Positions 8,954 to 17,106 of a stretch of DNA of 64,000 bases are shown here, piece after piece. The first letter of the stretch is position 1, and each line of letters starts with the position of its first letter. Under the pieces are notes generated by a model. That model made no database searches and was not told where the DNA came from. It was given only the letters and a program-made list of their open reading frames with translations. Position numbers and translations under genes: made by a program. Source of the stretch: Azohydromonas caseinilytica (GTDB lineage: Bacteria; Pseudomonadota; Gammaproteobacteria; Burkholderiales; Burkholderiaceae_C). The DNA lies in assembly GCF_012927045.1 (NCBI RefSeq), contig NZ_JABBFW010000008.1, positions 62,001 to 126,000 on the forward strand. Reading direction: 5' to 3'.

Positions 8954-11900
8954 TCATTCCTTTGCCCGCGTGAACCCAAGGGCTGGATGAAATCTCCAGC
9001 CCTTGTCGTTCCTGCGCACCGTCACCGCGCCGTAGCGCAGGGCGCAGAACGCCGGCGGCTTGTCGAGCGCCTGCGCCAGCCGGTCCAGCTCCTCCATGTA
9101 GTTGGTGGCACCCCAGGGCGTGATGCCGGGGCCCTGCACGGCGTCGTCCGGCACGGGCTTGTGCCTGGCCCTCTCGACCACCCTCCAAAGCGGTCCGCCG
9201 GCACGGCGGACGCGCTCGTCAGCGACCTCGGCCAACTCAGGCGCGTCGCCGTCGTCATTGAGCTTCAACACCAGCTCAACCTCGTGTTGCCCGCTGTCAT
9301 CCCGGAAGCGCTGCTGCTGCGGCAGGAAAGCCGTGGTCAGAGCGTCCTGGGGTGCTTCACGCCACCAGCTGGCGGCGTTGAGCACCCGCTGCGGCGCCAG
9401 CGCCGAGGCCCTGGCCCGCCGCCCGCCGCTGGCCGGGACCGGTGTCTCCAGTTGCGGCAGCACCTGCGCCTTGGTGCGCGCGTGCTCCAGGTCCGCCAGC
9501 CGCGCCTGAGGCTTCATCTCCGCCGGCTCCACGATGCGCGGCCGGGCGTCCAGGCACTTGACGTCCAACCCATCCAGCAGCTCACGCAGATCGCGCTCCT
9601 TCAGGCGGAACGGCCCGCTGTCCTCCTCGTAGCCCGGCCGGCAAAAGGCAGCATGGTCGCCCGGCTTGAAGCTGCGTAGGTTGCGGCTGAACACGTGCAC
9701 GTTCACCGCGCCGACCGGCCCAGGTCGGTGCCGGCGCACCCGGCCCAGCAGCTGGATGAGCGAGCGCAGCGACGAAGGCTCGACCACGGCCCAGTCGTAA
9801 TCGTGGTCGCGCCCCACCTCGGTCACGGGCGAGCCCAGCACGATGAAGAGGTGGTCCGCCTCCGGGTGCCGGTCGATGTGCTCCCGCACGTCGGGCAGGC
9901 CGAACACCTTGTCGGGCTTGTCTCGCTTCAACGCCGCGTCCAGCCGCTGCTCGATGGCCGAGCGCAGCAGCAGCGGGAACTGCGAGTGGTAGATGCACAG
10001 GTGAATCCGCACGCCTTCCGGCGCGCCCAACCGGTACAGCGCCAGCGCCACCTCATACAGCGGCTCGATGTTGGCCATGCGCACCAATCCAAAACTCACG
10101 CGCTTGCCGCTCTTCGGGTCCACGTTGCAGTGCGCTCGGTGCAGGGCCTGGGCGGACTTTCTCACCGCCTGGGCGAAGCCTTCGTGGCGCTCCCGGTCGT
10201 CACGCGCCGTGGACAGGTCCAGCGGCACCAGCTCGACCCGCCGCCGCGCCTCGGCCGCCAGCTTCGCCAGCTGCTGGACACGGCCCCGCGTGAACTTCTC
10301 GTGCGCCTGCTTGAACGCCTCGGCCGAAGCGCAGTCGGCCTGCTCGCGGTCGAACTCGTCGATCCAGGCGCAGCAGACCTCGGCCGGTGCGTCCGTACCC
10401 GAAGGCCGGTCGCTGCGATGCCGGTTGAATTGCGCGCGCCCGTGGCGGTAGGCCTCGAACAGCCCCTGCACCAGCGAAGGGGGCAGCGTTGCCGAGGACA
10501 GCAGCACGCGGCTGCCCAGCAGCCCGGCCCAGTGCACCAGGCGCGTCAGCGCCGGCAGATCCTCCAGGCCGAAATCGTCGGGCTCGTCCAGCACCAGGTC
10601 GCCGCCGAGCAGGCGCAGCATGGGGGCGATCTGGCGCCCGCCGCGCTGGCTCTCGGTCGCGGGCGTGAGGTGGTCGATGGTGCACACCAGCAGCGGCGCC
10701 TCCAGCAGCTTGCGCGCGTTGGGGTCGCGGAAGACGCGGCGCAGCAGCGGATCGCCGTCGCGGCCTTCCAGGAAGTCCACCTCGGGGCTGTCCTCGTCCA
10801 GCAGCGCCTGCCGCGAGGCGGAACCGCTCTTCTCGGCCTGCGCCTCGTGCAGCTCGAACAGCTCGCGGCTGGCGGTGCCGCCGACGCGGATGGCCAGCTC
10901 GTCGTCGCCGACGCCCAGCTTGGCGCGCAGCTCGCGCCCGGTCTGCAGCGTCAGCGTGCGCAGCCCCATGGCGAAGGCGCAGCGCAGGCCCAGCTCCGGG
11001 TCGGCCAGCGCGTACATCACCCGGGCGTTGGCGACGGTCTTGCCGCAACCGGTGGAAGCCATGTTGACGATGAAGGCGCCCTGCCGGCGGCTGCGCTCGC
11101 GCAGGCCGGCGGCGAGGTCGGCGGCCTTGTCCTGCCAGCGGAAGCGCTCGTTGCCGGCGCGACGGCGCAGCGCCGCGCACTTGCCCAGGCGCGGCAGGGC
11201 CTGCGCGAAGCGCGGCAGCGCATGCGCCAGCTCGCGGCTGACCTTGGCGACGCCGATGAGGTGCTCGTCGAGCCTCTGGTTCGGTTGGCCGTCCTTGTCC
11301 GTGTTGGCGAACAGCGGGTAGTGCTCATCCGCCTTCACGCGCTCGGCATGCTTGCCTTCCAGGCTGGAGTAGTGGTGGTCGGCCAGCATCAGCGCCAGCC
11401 GCGCCAGGTGTATCACGTAGGGCTGGCTCAGCCACTGGCAGTCCGTGCGGTCCGGGCGCTGCACCAGCTGCAGCAGCCGCTGGGCAATGCGCCGGGCCTG
11501 GCGCTGCCAGTGCTCGGTGGTGACGGGCAGGCCCTGCTCGAACTCCCAGTAGCGCTTGAGCCGCTTCGGGTCGGTGCTGTCGGGCAGTTCGTTCCAGTCG
11601 GCCTGGAGCCTTTGAAGCAGCACGTCCTTGAGGTCCGTCACGCCTGCCCCTGGAACCCGCGCACCCAGCGGCAGGTAGCCGCTGCCGTCGTCCCTTTTCC
11701 TCGGCATGACCGGCAGGCGGTGATGAGTGACCACCAGCCAGCCGACCGCCTGCGCCAGTGGCGCGTTGACCATGGACTTGAAAGGCGACGGCAAGGGCTG
11801 GCCGGGCTGGTCGCGTTGAAAACGTTCCTTGCCGATCCAGGCCTCCAGCCGCCCCGCCTCGGGTCCGCACAAGCGCGTCAGCCACGCCACATCGTTGTCC

Positions 11901-12385
11901 TGCCCGACGAAAGCCTCGAACAGCCGCAGCGACACCCACTCGTGCCGGTAGTCGTTCTTGCCCTCCCACTTGCCGTCCAGCCGCTTCTGGAACGCCACGC
12001 AGGCCTTGCCCAGGTCGTGCAGCAGCGCGGCCAGGGCGGCGAGCAGGTCGATGTCCTCGCCGCTGTGCCAGTCGTTCTCGTCCTGCGTGCGCAGCACGTT
12101 GCTGGTGGTGGTGTTGGTGGGCACGGCGCCCTGCGCGTTGAAGCGCCGCGCGTCGCCCACGGTCCACAGCAGCTCGCTGTGGTCCAGGCCGCGAATCCAG
12201 TGGCAGGCCACGGCGGTGTTCTTGCGCGCGGTCTTGCGCAGCAGGCGCCGCAGCGTGTCCAGCCCCTCCTGCGTGATGGCGGTCTGCCAGCTGCGGTCGC
12301 CGCGGCGCTCGGCGAACTGGTCCAGGATGCGGCGCGTCTCGGTCAGCGCCTTCTTCTCGCACTGGGAGATGAGCAGCACGTTCAT
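8954..12385 (-). CDS. cas3f: Cas2-Cas3 fusion nuclease-helicase (Cas2/3, type I-F)
   Basis: This 1143-aa protein has the type I-F architecture. An N-terminal Cas2-like domain (about residues 1-90, starting MNVLLISQCEK) is followed by an HD nuclease domain (His123-Asp124 in LLHDLGKA). Next come helicase domains with Walker A STGCGKT near residue 447 and a DEPD box near 600, then a C-terminal domain. It degrades targets marked by the Csy complex and joins Cas1 in spacer acquisition. The ATG overlaps the cas1 stop by 4 bp (ATGA). All main motifs look intact. Confidence 0.96.
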   Translation of the reverse strand: MNVLLISQCEKKALTETRRILDQFAERRGDRSWQTAITQEGLDTLRRLLRKTARKNTAVACHWIRGLDHSELLWTVGDARRFNAQGAVPTNTTTSNVLRTQDENDWHSGEDIDLLAALAALLHDLGKACVAFQKRLDGKWEGKNDYRHEWVSLRLFEAFVGQDNDVAWLTRLCGPEAGRLEAWIGKERFQRDQPGQPLPSPFKSMVNAPLAQAVGWLVVTHHRLPVMPRKRDDGSGYLPLGARVPGAGVTDLKDVLLQRLQADWNELPDSTDPKRLKRYWEFEQGLPVTTEHWQRQARRIAQRLLQLVQRPDRTDCQWLSQPYVIHLARLALMLADHHYSSLEGKHAERVKADEHYPLFANTDKDGQPNQRLDEHLIGVAKVSRELAHALPRFAQALPRLGKCAALRRRAGNERFRWQDKAADLAAGLRERSRRQGAFIVNMASTGCGKTVANARVMYALADPELGLRCAFAMGLRTLTLQTGRELRAKLGVGDDELAIRVGGTASRELFELHEAQAEKSGSASRQALLDEDSPEVDFLEGRDGDPLLRRVFRDPNARKLLEAPLLVCTIDHLTPATESQRGGRQIAPMLRLLGGDLVLDEPDDFGLEDLPALTRLVHWAGLLGSRVLLSSATLPPSLVQGLFEAYRHGRAQFNRHRSDRPSGTDAPAEVCCAWIDEFDREQADCASAEAFKQAHEKFTRGRVQQLAKLAAEARRRVELVPLDLSTARDDRERHEGFAQAVRKSAQALHRAHCNVDPKSGKRVSFGLVRMANIEPLYEVALALYRLGAPEGVRIHLCIYHSQFPLLLRSAIEQRLDAALKRDKPDKVFGLPDVREHIDRHPEADHLFIVLGSPVTEVGRDHDYDWAVVEPSSLRSLIQLLGRVRRHRPGPVGAVNVHVFSRNLRSFKPGDHAAFCRPGYEEDSGPFRLKERDLRELLDGLDVKCLDARPRIVEPAEMKPQARLADLEHARTKAQVLPQLETPVPASGGRRARASALAPQRVLNAASWWREAPQDALTTAFLPQQQRFRDDSGQHEVELVLKLNDDGDAPELAEVADERVRRAGGPLWRVVERARHKPVPDDAVQGPGITPWGATNYMEELDRLAQALDKPPAFCALRYGAVTVRRNDKGWRFHPALGFTRAKE
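8977..9005 (+). terminator. Perfect 11-bp hairpin downstream of the minimal CRISPR unit, inside the cas3 3' end
   Basis: CAAGGGCTGGA (8977-8987) pairs perfectly with TCCAGCCCTTG (8995-9005) across a 7-nt loop. It starts 32 bp after the second decayed repeat and lies within the last codons of cas3 on the other strand. It may stop the plus-strand RNA, although only a weak T-rich tail follows. Confidence 0.35.
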
Positions 12386-13389
12386 GCGCCCACCCCGCGC
12401 TGCGCCGCCGCGCTCTCGGCCGCCAGCCCGATGCGCTGCGCCGTCTCCTTCAGCACCTCGATCATGAAATCCAGTGCCCCGCTGCGCGTCAGGGCCTCGA
12501 TGCAGGCTTGGCGGAACTCCTGCTCGGTGTGCCCGCGCATGGCCGAGACGAAGGCCTGCGGCAGGATGGCGGCGTCCTTCACCAGGTCGGCCACGTCGAA
12601 CACCAGCCCGCCCTTGCGCGTCTTGCCGTGCAGCACGGCCAGCCCATGCGGCAGGCCCAGCACCCACGTGGCCGTGGCACCCAGCCCGTAGGCCAGGTAG
12701 TTGCCGTGATCAAGGAAGCCGTTGGCCGCGTCGGTGCCCTCTCCCCGCTTGGCGCGTGTGAACTCGCCGTGGTTCGTGGCCTGGGCGGCGAGCCGGTAGA
12801 GCTGCCTGGTCAGCCGCGCCTCCTCGGTCAGCAGCGCGGTGTTGTCGCGCGCGGCCTCGATGGCCGGCCGCGAGGCATCGAGCAGCGCCTGCAGCTGGGC
12901 CGGATCGACCGTGAAACCCTGGTCCTTGAGGTTCCTGCTGCGCGTCCAGTGCTGCGACACCCGCTCCAGCCGCGCCAGCTGGAACAGCTTGGCCGCGGCC
13001 AGACGCCAGGGCTCGTCGAACCAGAAGCGCACCCAGCGCTGCAGGTACTCGGTGGGCCGGTACTCGCTCTGCCCCGGGAACCACGCCACCTCCTGCTCGA
13101 ACTCCGTGCCGGCGAACAGCGGCGTGCCGCCCCCGCCGCAGAAGCCCAGCATCACGCCGGCCTTGGCCAGCTCGCGCACCGCCGCCTGGGTGATGGAGGT
13201 GCCCGTGCCCAGCAGCACCGTGGTGGTGTTGGCGATGGGAATGTTCCAGTAGAGCGACTGCTTGCCCTTCTCCGTCACGTACTCGACGCGCCCGCCGTTG
13301 ACGAGCACGCGGCAGTGCTCCAGGTAGTAGATGTTGGCGCGCTTGGAATGCAGGATCGTCTTCAGGTCGCCGGCGGCGATGTCTTCCAT
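12382..13389 (-). CDS. cas1: Cas1, type I-F CRISPR integrase
   Basis: This 335-aa protein has the usual I-F Cas1 length of about 325-335 aa. It inserts new spacers at the leader end with Cas2/3. It shows the beta-sheet N-terminus (HSKRANIYYLEHCRVLV) and the catalytic helical domain with conserved acidic and histidine positions around LLTEEARLTRQ, LPHGLAVLHG and FDVADLVKD. It is the first gene of the cas1-cas2/3 transcript. The start ATG at 13389 fits the family start. Confidence 0.96.
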   Translation of the reverse strand: MEDIAAGDLKTILHSKRANIYYLEHCRVLVNGGRVEYVTEKGKQSLYWNIPIANTTTVLLGTGTSITQAAVRELAKAGVMLGFCGGGGTPLFAGTEFEQEVAWFPGQSEYRPTEYLQRWVRFWFDEPWRLAAAKLFQLARLERVSQHWTRSRNLKDQGFTVDPAQLQALLDASRPAIEAARDNTALLTEEARLTRQLYRLAAQATNHGEFTRAKRGEGTDAANGFLDHGNYLAYGLGATATWVLGLPHGLAVLHGKTRKGGLVFDVADLVKDAAILPQAFVSAMRGHTEQEFRQACIEALTRSGALDFMIEVLKETAQRIGLAAESAAAQRGVGA

Positions 13390-13431
13390 GGTGGTCGGGC
13401 CTCCCTTGCGCCGCCATCATGCGGGGCCGGG

Positions 13432-13450
13432 TGGCTCACCAGGTGAGCCA
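13432..13450. promoter_or_regulatory. 19-bp perfect palindrome upstream of cas1
   Basis: TGGCTCACC-A-GGTGAGCCA lies 43 bp before the cas1 start and 45 bp after the stop of the enoyl-CoA hydratase-like gene. It has no T-tract, so it is a poor intrinsic terminator. It could be an operator for the cas1 promoter or a transcript-end hairpin. Confidence 0.4.
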
Positions 13451-13494
13451 GCGCAAGACAAGTCCGATTCCGTGCGGTGAGGCTCGCCCGCCCC

Positions 13495-14280
13495 TCACCG
13501 CCCCCTGAACACCGCCGGCCGCTTCTCCTGCCACGCCCGCACGCCCTCGCGCAGGTCTTCCGAGGCGTTGACGCGGGCGATGTCGGCGGCCAGGGCTTGC
13601 GCGTCCAGCGCGCCGCGCGCGATGGCGTCCAGGTGCCGCTTCATGCCCAGCAGCGCCAGCGGCGCCATGCCGGCCAGCCGCGCGCACCAGTCCTGGCCCG
13701 CCTGCACCAGCGCTTCGGGCTCGACCATGCGGTCCAGGTAGCCCAGCGCGTGCATCTGCTGCGCATCCAGCTTCTCCGCCGCCAGCAGGATGCGCCGCGC
13801 CACCGGCAGGCCCAGCCGCGCCACGAAGCGCTCCATGCCGCCGCGGTAGAACAGCAGCCCCAGCTGCGCCGCGGGCACGAACATCTCCGCGGCCGTGGTG
13901 CCGATGCGGAAGTCGCAGGCCAGAGCCAGGTCCGTGGCGCCGCCGTACAGCCCGCCGTTGATCACCGCCACCGTCACCGGCCGTGCCCGCTCCAGCACCG
14001 CCGCCAAGGCCTCGAAACGCTCCGCGGCCGTGGCGATGTTCTCGCCCGCGTCGCCCAAGTTGAAGCCGCTGCAGAAATGCCGGCCCTGCCCCTGCAGCCG
14101 CAGCACCAGCACCTCCTGGCGCGACTCGACCTCGGCCAGTTGCGCCTGCAACACCTCCAGGTCCGACAGCTCCAGCCGGTTGGCCACCGCCGGGCGGCGC
14201 AGCGTGATGGTGGCGATGGCGCCGTCGATGTGAAGCTCGGGCGGCAGCCCGGCGTTGCTGTTGCGGTCTTGCGTGGTCAT
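13495..14280 (-). CDS. Enoyl-CoA hydratase/isomerase family protein
   Basis: This 261-aa protein has the crotonase fold. It has a FCSGFNLG segment that would follow the first oxyanion-hole strand, and a GGLYGGATDLALACDFRIG segment that matches the second oxyanion-hole and active-site region. Length is normal. Crotonases act on acyl-CoA thioesters in the cytoplasm. The substrate cannot be told: one usual hydratase Glu falls in a variant context (EMFVPAAQLGLLFYRGG). The cas1 gene lies downstream on the same strand, with no functional link. Confidence 0.85.
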   Translation of the reverse strand: MTTQDRNSNAGLPPELHIDGAIATITLRRPAVANRLELSDLEVLQAQLAEVESRQEVLVLRLQGQGRHFCSGFNLGDAGENIATAAERFEALAAVLERARPVTVAVINGGLYGGATDLALACDFRIGTTAAEMFVPAAQLGLLFYRGGMERFVARLGLPVARRILLAAEKLDAQQMHALGYLDRMVEPEALVQAGQDWCARLAGMAPLALLGMKRHLDAIARGALDAQALAADIARVNASEDLREGVRAWQEKRPAVFRGR

Positions 14281-14418
14281 GGTTCGGTCAGCTCGATGCG
14301 GCCGCGGCCGGGACGAGGCATCAGTCAGGAAGGGAATGGGAATGGGAACGGGCCGGGACGCCCCAGGCGCCCGGCCGCGCCGCGGGCGGCGGGGATGATA
14401 CGCAGCGCCCGCGCCGCT

Positions 14419-15363
14419 TCAGCCCTCGCCCGCCGCCAGCGCCCGCGGCACCTCCTCGGCCAGGAAGTCGAACACGCGCCGCACCAAGCGGTTGCCGTGG
14501 ACCTCGCGGTGCACCGCCAGCCAGCAGGGCATGGGCGGGATGCCGAGTTGCGGCAGCAACGCCACCACGCCCGGCCACTGCCGCAGCTGGTAGCGCGCCA
14601 CGAAGCCGATGCCCGCGCCCGCCGCCACGAGCTGCCCGTAAGCCACCTGGTCGTCGGTGCGCAGCTGGAAATGCCCGCGCGTCATCGGCACGCCCATGGC
14701 GGCAAAGCCCTGCACGATGGTGTCGTCGCGGTCGTAGCCGATGAGCCGGTGCGCTGCCAGCTCCTCGGCCCGCATGGGTGTGCCCGCGCGCGCCAGGTAG
14801 CGCTCGTGCGCGGCGGCGGTGAGCGGCACCTCGGCGATCCTGCGCGCCACCAGCGAGCCCTGCTCGGGGCGCACCATGCGCAGCGCGATGTCGGCCTCGC
14901 GCCGCAGCAGGTTGCTGACCTGGTCCGAGGCCACCAGCTCCACCTCGATGCCGGGCTCGGCCTCCTGCAGCCGCGCCAGCACCGGCGGCAGCAGCCAGGT
15001 GGCGGCCACGCGGCTGGCCGTCAGCCGCACGGTGCCGCGCTCGGCATCGCGCGCGGCCACCAGCGCGCGCATCAGCTCGCCGGCCCCGGCCTCCATGCGC
15101 CGCGCCGCCTCGGCAATGGCCAGCGCCGCCGCGGTGGGCGTGACACCGCGCCCGGTGCGCTCGAACAGCGGCACGCCCAACTGCGCCTCCAGCTCCGCCA
15201 CGTGGCGCGACAGCGTGGGCTGCTGCGCGCGCAACCGCCGCGCCGCGCCCATCAGGCTGCCGGCGTCCAGCACCGCCAGGAAGCTGCGCACCAGGCGCCA
15301 GTCGAAGTTCTCACCGGCCGGCGCATCGGCGGCCGGCATGGGCGAGGAAAGGTCCTGGGTCAT
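14419..15363 (-). CDS. LysR-family transcriptional regulator
   Basis: This 314-aa protein starts at MTQDLSSPMPA (ATG at 15363). The N-terminal winged helix-turn-helix spans about residues 22-80, with the typical SLMGAARRLRAQQPTLSRHV recognition region and LFERTGRGVTPT wing. A periplasmic-binding-like effector domain follows. It is divergent from the epimerase gene at 15468, which it probably controls through the inverted repeat in the shared 104-bp gap. Confidence 0.92.
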   Translation of the reverse strand: MTQDLSSPMPAADAPAGENFDWRLVRSFLAVLDAGSLMGAARRLRAQQPTLSRHVAELEAQLGVPLFERTGRGVTPTAAALAIAEAARRMEAGAGELMRALVAARDAERGTVRLTASRVAATWLLPPVLARLQEAEPGIEVELVASDQVSNLLRREADIALRMVRPEQGSLVARRIAEVPLTAAAHERYLARAGTPMRAEELAAHRLIGYDRDDTIVQGFAAMGVPMTRGHFQLRTDDQVAYGQLVAAGAGIGFVARYQLRQWPGVVALLPQLGIPPMPCWLAVHREVHGNRLVRRVFDFLAEEVPRALAAGEG

Positions 15364-15431
15364 GCGCAAATGTATGGCTGGCTTGCGGAGGTCGGCGATT
15401 TTCGGATGACGCGGCGGTCGCCACACTTGCC

Positions 15432-15448
15432 GTATCCGTACACGATAC
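15432..15448. promoter_or_regulatory. Candidate LysR operator between divergent genes
   Basis: GTATC-N7-GATAC is centred in the gap between the LysR gene and the epimerase gene, 20 bp before the epimerase start. Such interrupted inverted repeats with ATC/GAT arms are common LysR-type sites. The AAGGAG ribosome site of the epimerase follows at 15457. Confidence 0.4.
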
Positions 15449-15467
15449 CGACCGCAAGGAGCCCCGC

Positions 15468-16499
15468 ATGAGCACGCCCGCCCCCTCCACCGCCCTGATC
15501 CTGGGCGCCAACGGCCGCCTGGGCCTGGCCGCCGCGCAGGCCTTCGCCGCGGCCGGCTGGCAGGTGCTGGCGCAGGTGCGGCGCGAGGCCGCGCCCGGCA
15601 TGCCGGCCAGCGCCCGCGTGCTGCGCACGCCCGTCACCGACACCGCCGCGCTGGCGGCCCAGGCCGCCGGCGCGCGCGTGGTGCTGCACGCGCTCAATCC
15701 CACGCAATACGGCCGGTGGGAGCGCGACGCCCTGCCGCTGCTGCGTGCCGGGCTGGACCTGGCGCAGGCACTGGACGCGCGGCTGATGCTGCCGGGCAAC
15801 GTCTACAACTACGGCACGGCGCTGAGCCTGTCCACGCCCGAGGACGCGCCGCAGCAGCCGCACACGGTGCACGGCCGCATCCGCGTGGCGATGGAGGCGG
15901 AGATCGAGCGCCGCTGCCGCGCCGGGCAGCTGCGGGCCACGGTGCTGACGGCGGGCGACTTCTTCGGCGCCGGCCACGGCACCTGGTTCGACCAGGCCAT
16001 CCTCAAGTCGATGGCGCAAGGCAAGCTGGTCTATCCCGGCCCGCTGGACGTGCCCCACGCCTGGGCCTACCTGCCCGACCTGGCCCGCAGCTTCGTGCAG
16101 CTGGCGGCCAGGGACGATTTGCCCGCCTTCGCGCGTTACCACCACGCCGGCCACACGCTCACCGGGACGCAACTGCTGGACGGCATCGAGCGCGCGGCGG
16201 CGCAGCTGGGCCTGCGTCCGGCCCAGGGCTTCAGGCGCGGCGGAGTGCCCTGGGGCCTGATCCGCGTGCTGGGACTGGTGGCGCCGACGCTGCGCGCGCT
16301 GGCGTCCATGTCCTACCTCTGGCGCCTGCCGCATGGGCTGGACGACACCCGGCTGCGCGCACTGCCGGGCCACTTGCCCGGCACCCCGCTGGACCTGGCC
16401 CTGGAGGACACGCTGCGCGGGCTGGCCGGCTCGGCGGTGCGCCCGTCGCCTTCGTCGTGCCAGCCGGCTGCCCCAGCGGGCGCGGCCACGCGTACCTGA
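15468..16499 (+). CDS. NAD(P)-dependent epimerase/dehydratase family protein
   Basis: This 343-aa extended-SDR protein has the dinucleotide motif LILGANGRLGLAAAQAF at residues 9-25, VVLHALNP after the central strand, and a GNVYNYG segment where the Ser/Tyr active-site region is expected. The classical YxxxK is not clearly kept (HGRIRVAMEAEIE), so activity on sugars is uncertain. The start follows AAGGAG. The last 20 or so residues are Pro/Ala-rich and probably disordered. It is probably regulated by the divergent LysR protein. Confidence 0.82.
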   Translation: MSTPAPSTALILGANGRLGLAAAQAFAAAGWQVLAQVRREAAPGMPASARVLRTPVTDTAALAAQAAGARVVLHALNPTQYGRWERDALPLLRAGLDLAQALDARLMLPGNVYNYGTALSLSTPEDAPQQPHTVHGRIRVAMEAEIERRCRAGQLRATVLTAGDFFGAGHGTWFDQAILKSMAQGKLVYPGPLDVPHAWAYLPDLARSFVQLAARDDLPAFARYHHAGHTLTGTQLLDGIERAAAQLGLRPAQGFRRGGVPWGLIRVLGLVAPTLRALASMSYLWRLPHGLDDTRLRALPGHLPGTPLDLALEDTLRGLAGSAVRPSPSSCQPAAPAGAATRT

Positions 16500-16609
16500 A
16501 ACCGCCGCCCTGATGGACGGAACGGGTTTCCGTCAGCGGCAGGTTTTTACCGGCAGGTGGGATTGAGGCGACGACGGCGCCTTGAAATTCGAAAATTGGA
16601 AATACCGCG

Positions 16610-16729
16610 TCACAAAAGAATCACGAGCAGCAGATTCACCGCCAGCATGGACCCGCAGGTCCAGGCCAGGATGCGGGTGCAGCGCTTTTCCGAGCGGTCC
16701 CAGGCTTCGTTGCAGGTGATGTCAGTCAT
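16610..16729 (-). CDS. Small single-pass membrane protein (39 aa)
   Basis: The predicted peptide begins MTDITCNEAWDRSEKRCTR and ends in a hydrophobic helix, ILAWTCGSMLAVNLLLVILL, reaching the C-terminus. The ATG follows a clear GAGGAG site at suitable spacing. No family is recognised. A longer reading upstream is possible but lacks a ribosome site. Confidence 0.5.
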   Translation of the reverse strand: MTDITCNEAWDRSEKRCTRILAWTCGSMLAVNLLLVILL

Positions 16730-17106
16730 GGAGGGCTCCTCAGGCGGGTTTGCCTGGCCCACGGTGCGGGCCGGCAGGTTCAGGGCATTGGCAACTCGCT
16801 CACGCGCAACGGGATTCCACCCTCGCCGCCCGGTAGATTCGACAGGCCAGCCTGTAAATCCGGGCGGGAGAAACTGATTCATCCAGCCCGGCAAGGGCAG
16901 TTGCGGCGCTATTCGCCGCGGGCCGGGTGGATATTTGAAAGCGTTGTCCCAGAGGCATTTGCGGGCTTGGCGCCGCCTGAATAAGGCCGGCGCGAAAGCT
17001 GTTGCGTTGCGCCTCTATTGCAAATGGCCTGCCAAGCCCGGCAGCCGGCCCGCGCCCGTGGGGGCGCGGTGCCACGCTGTGGGAAGAAGCGTGCCCGCGC
17101 CCGCCC
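16730..17106. other. Intergenic stretch without a supported gene
   Basis: This 377-bp region lies between the small membrane protein and the Hcp reductase gene. Open frames here are short or antisense. A GC-rich hairpin-forming stretch around 16900-16930 was noted. No promoter, RNA gene or repeat is convincing. Confidence 0.5.

Noticed and set aside
8680-8973. 97-codon plus-strand ORF with a hydrophobic N-terminus (MAFLLKSLVVVV) across the gap
   Set aside because: It reads through both decayed repeats and the csy1 leader antisense and resembles no family. It is kept in mind as a toxin candidate but not supported.
8977-8987. CAAGG after CC near the cas3 end as a target of the minimal spacer
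   Set aside because: Only the first five bases match; positions 7 and 10 onward fail.
9695-12691. 998-codon antisense ORF opposite cas3
   Set aside because: Shadow frame of a GC-rich gene; the other strand has complete Cas2/3 motifs.
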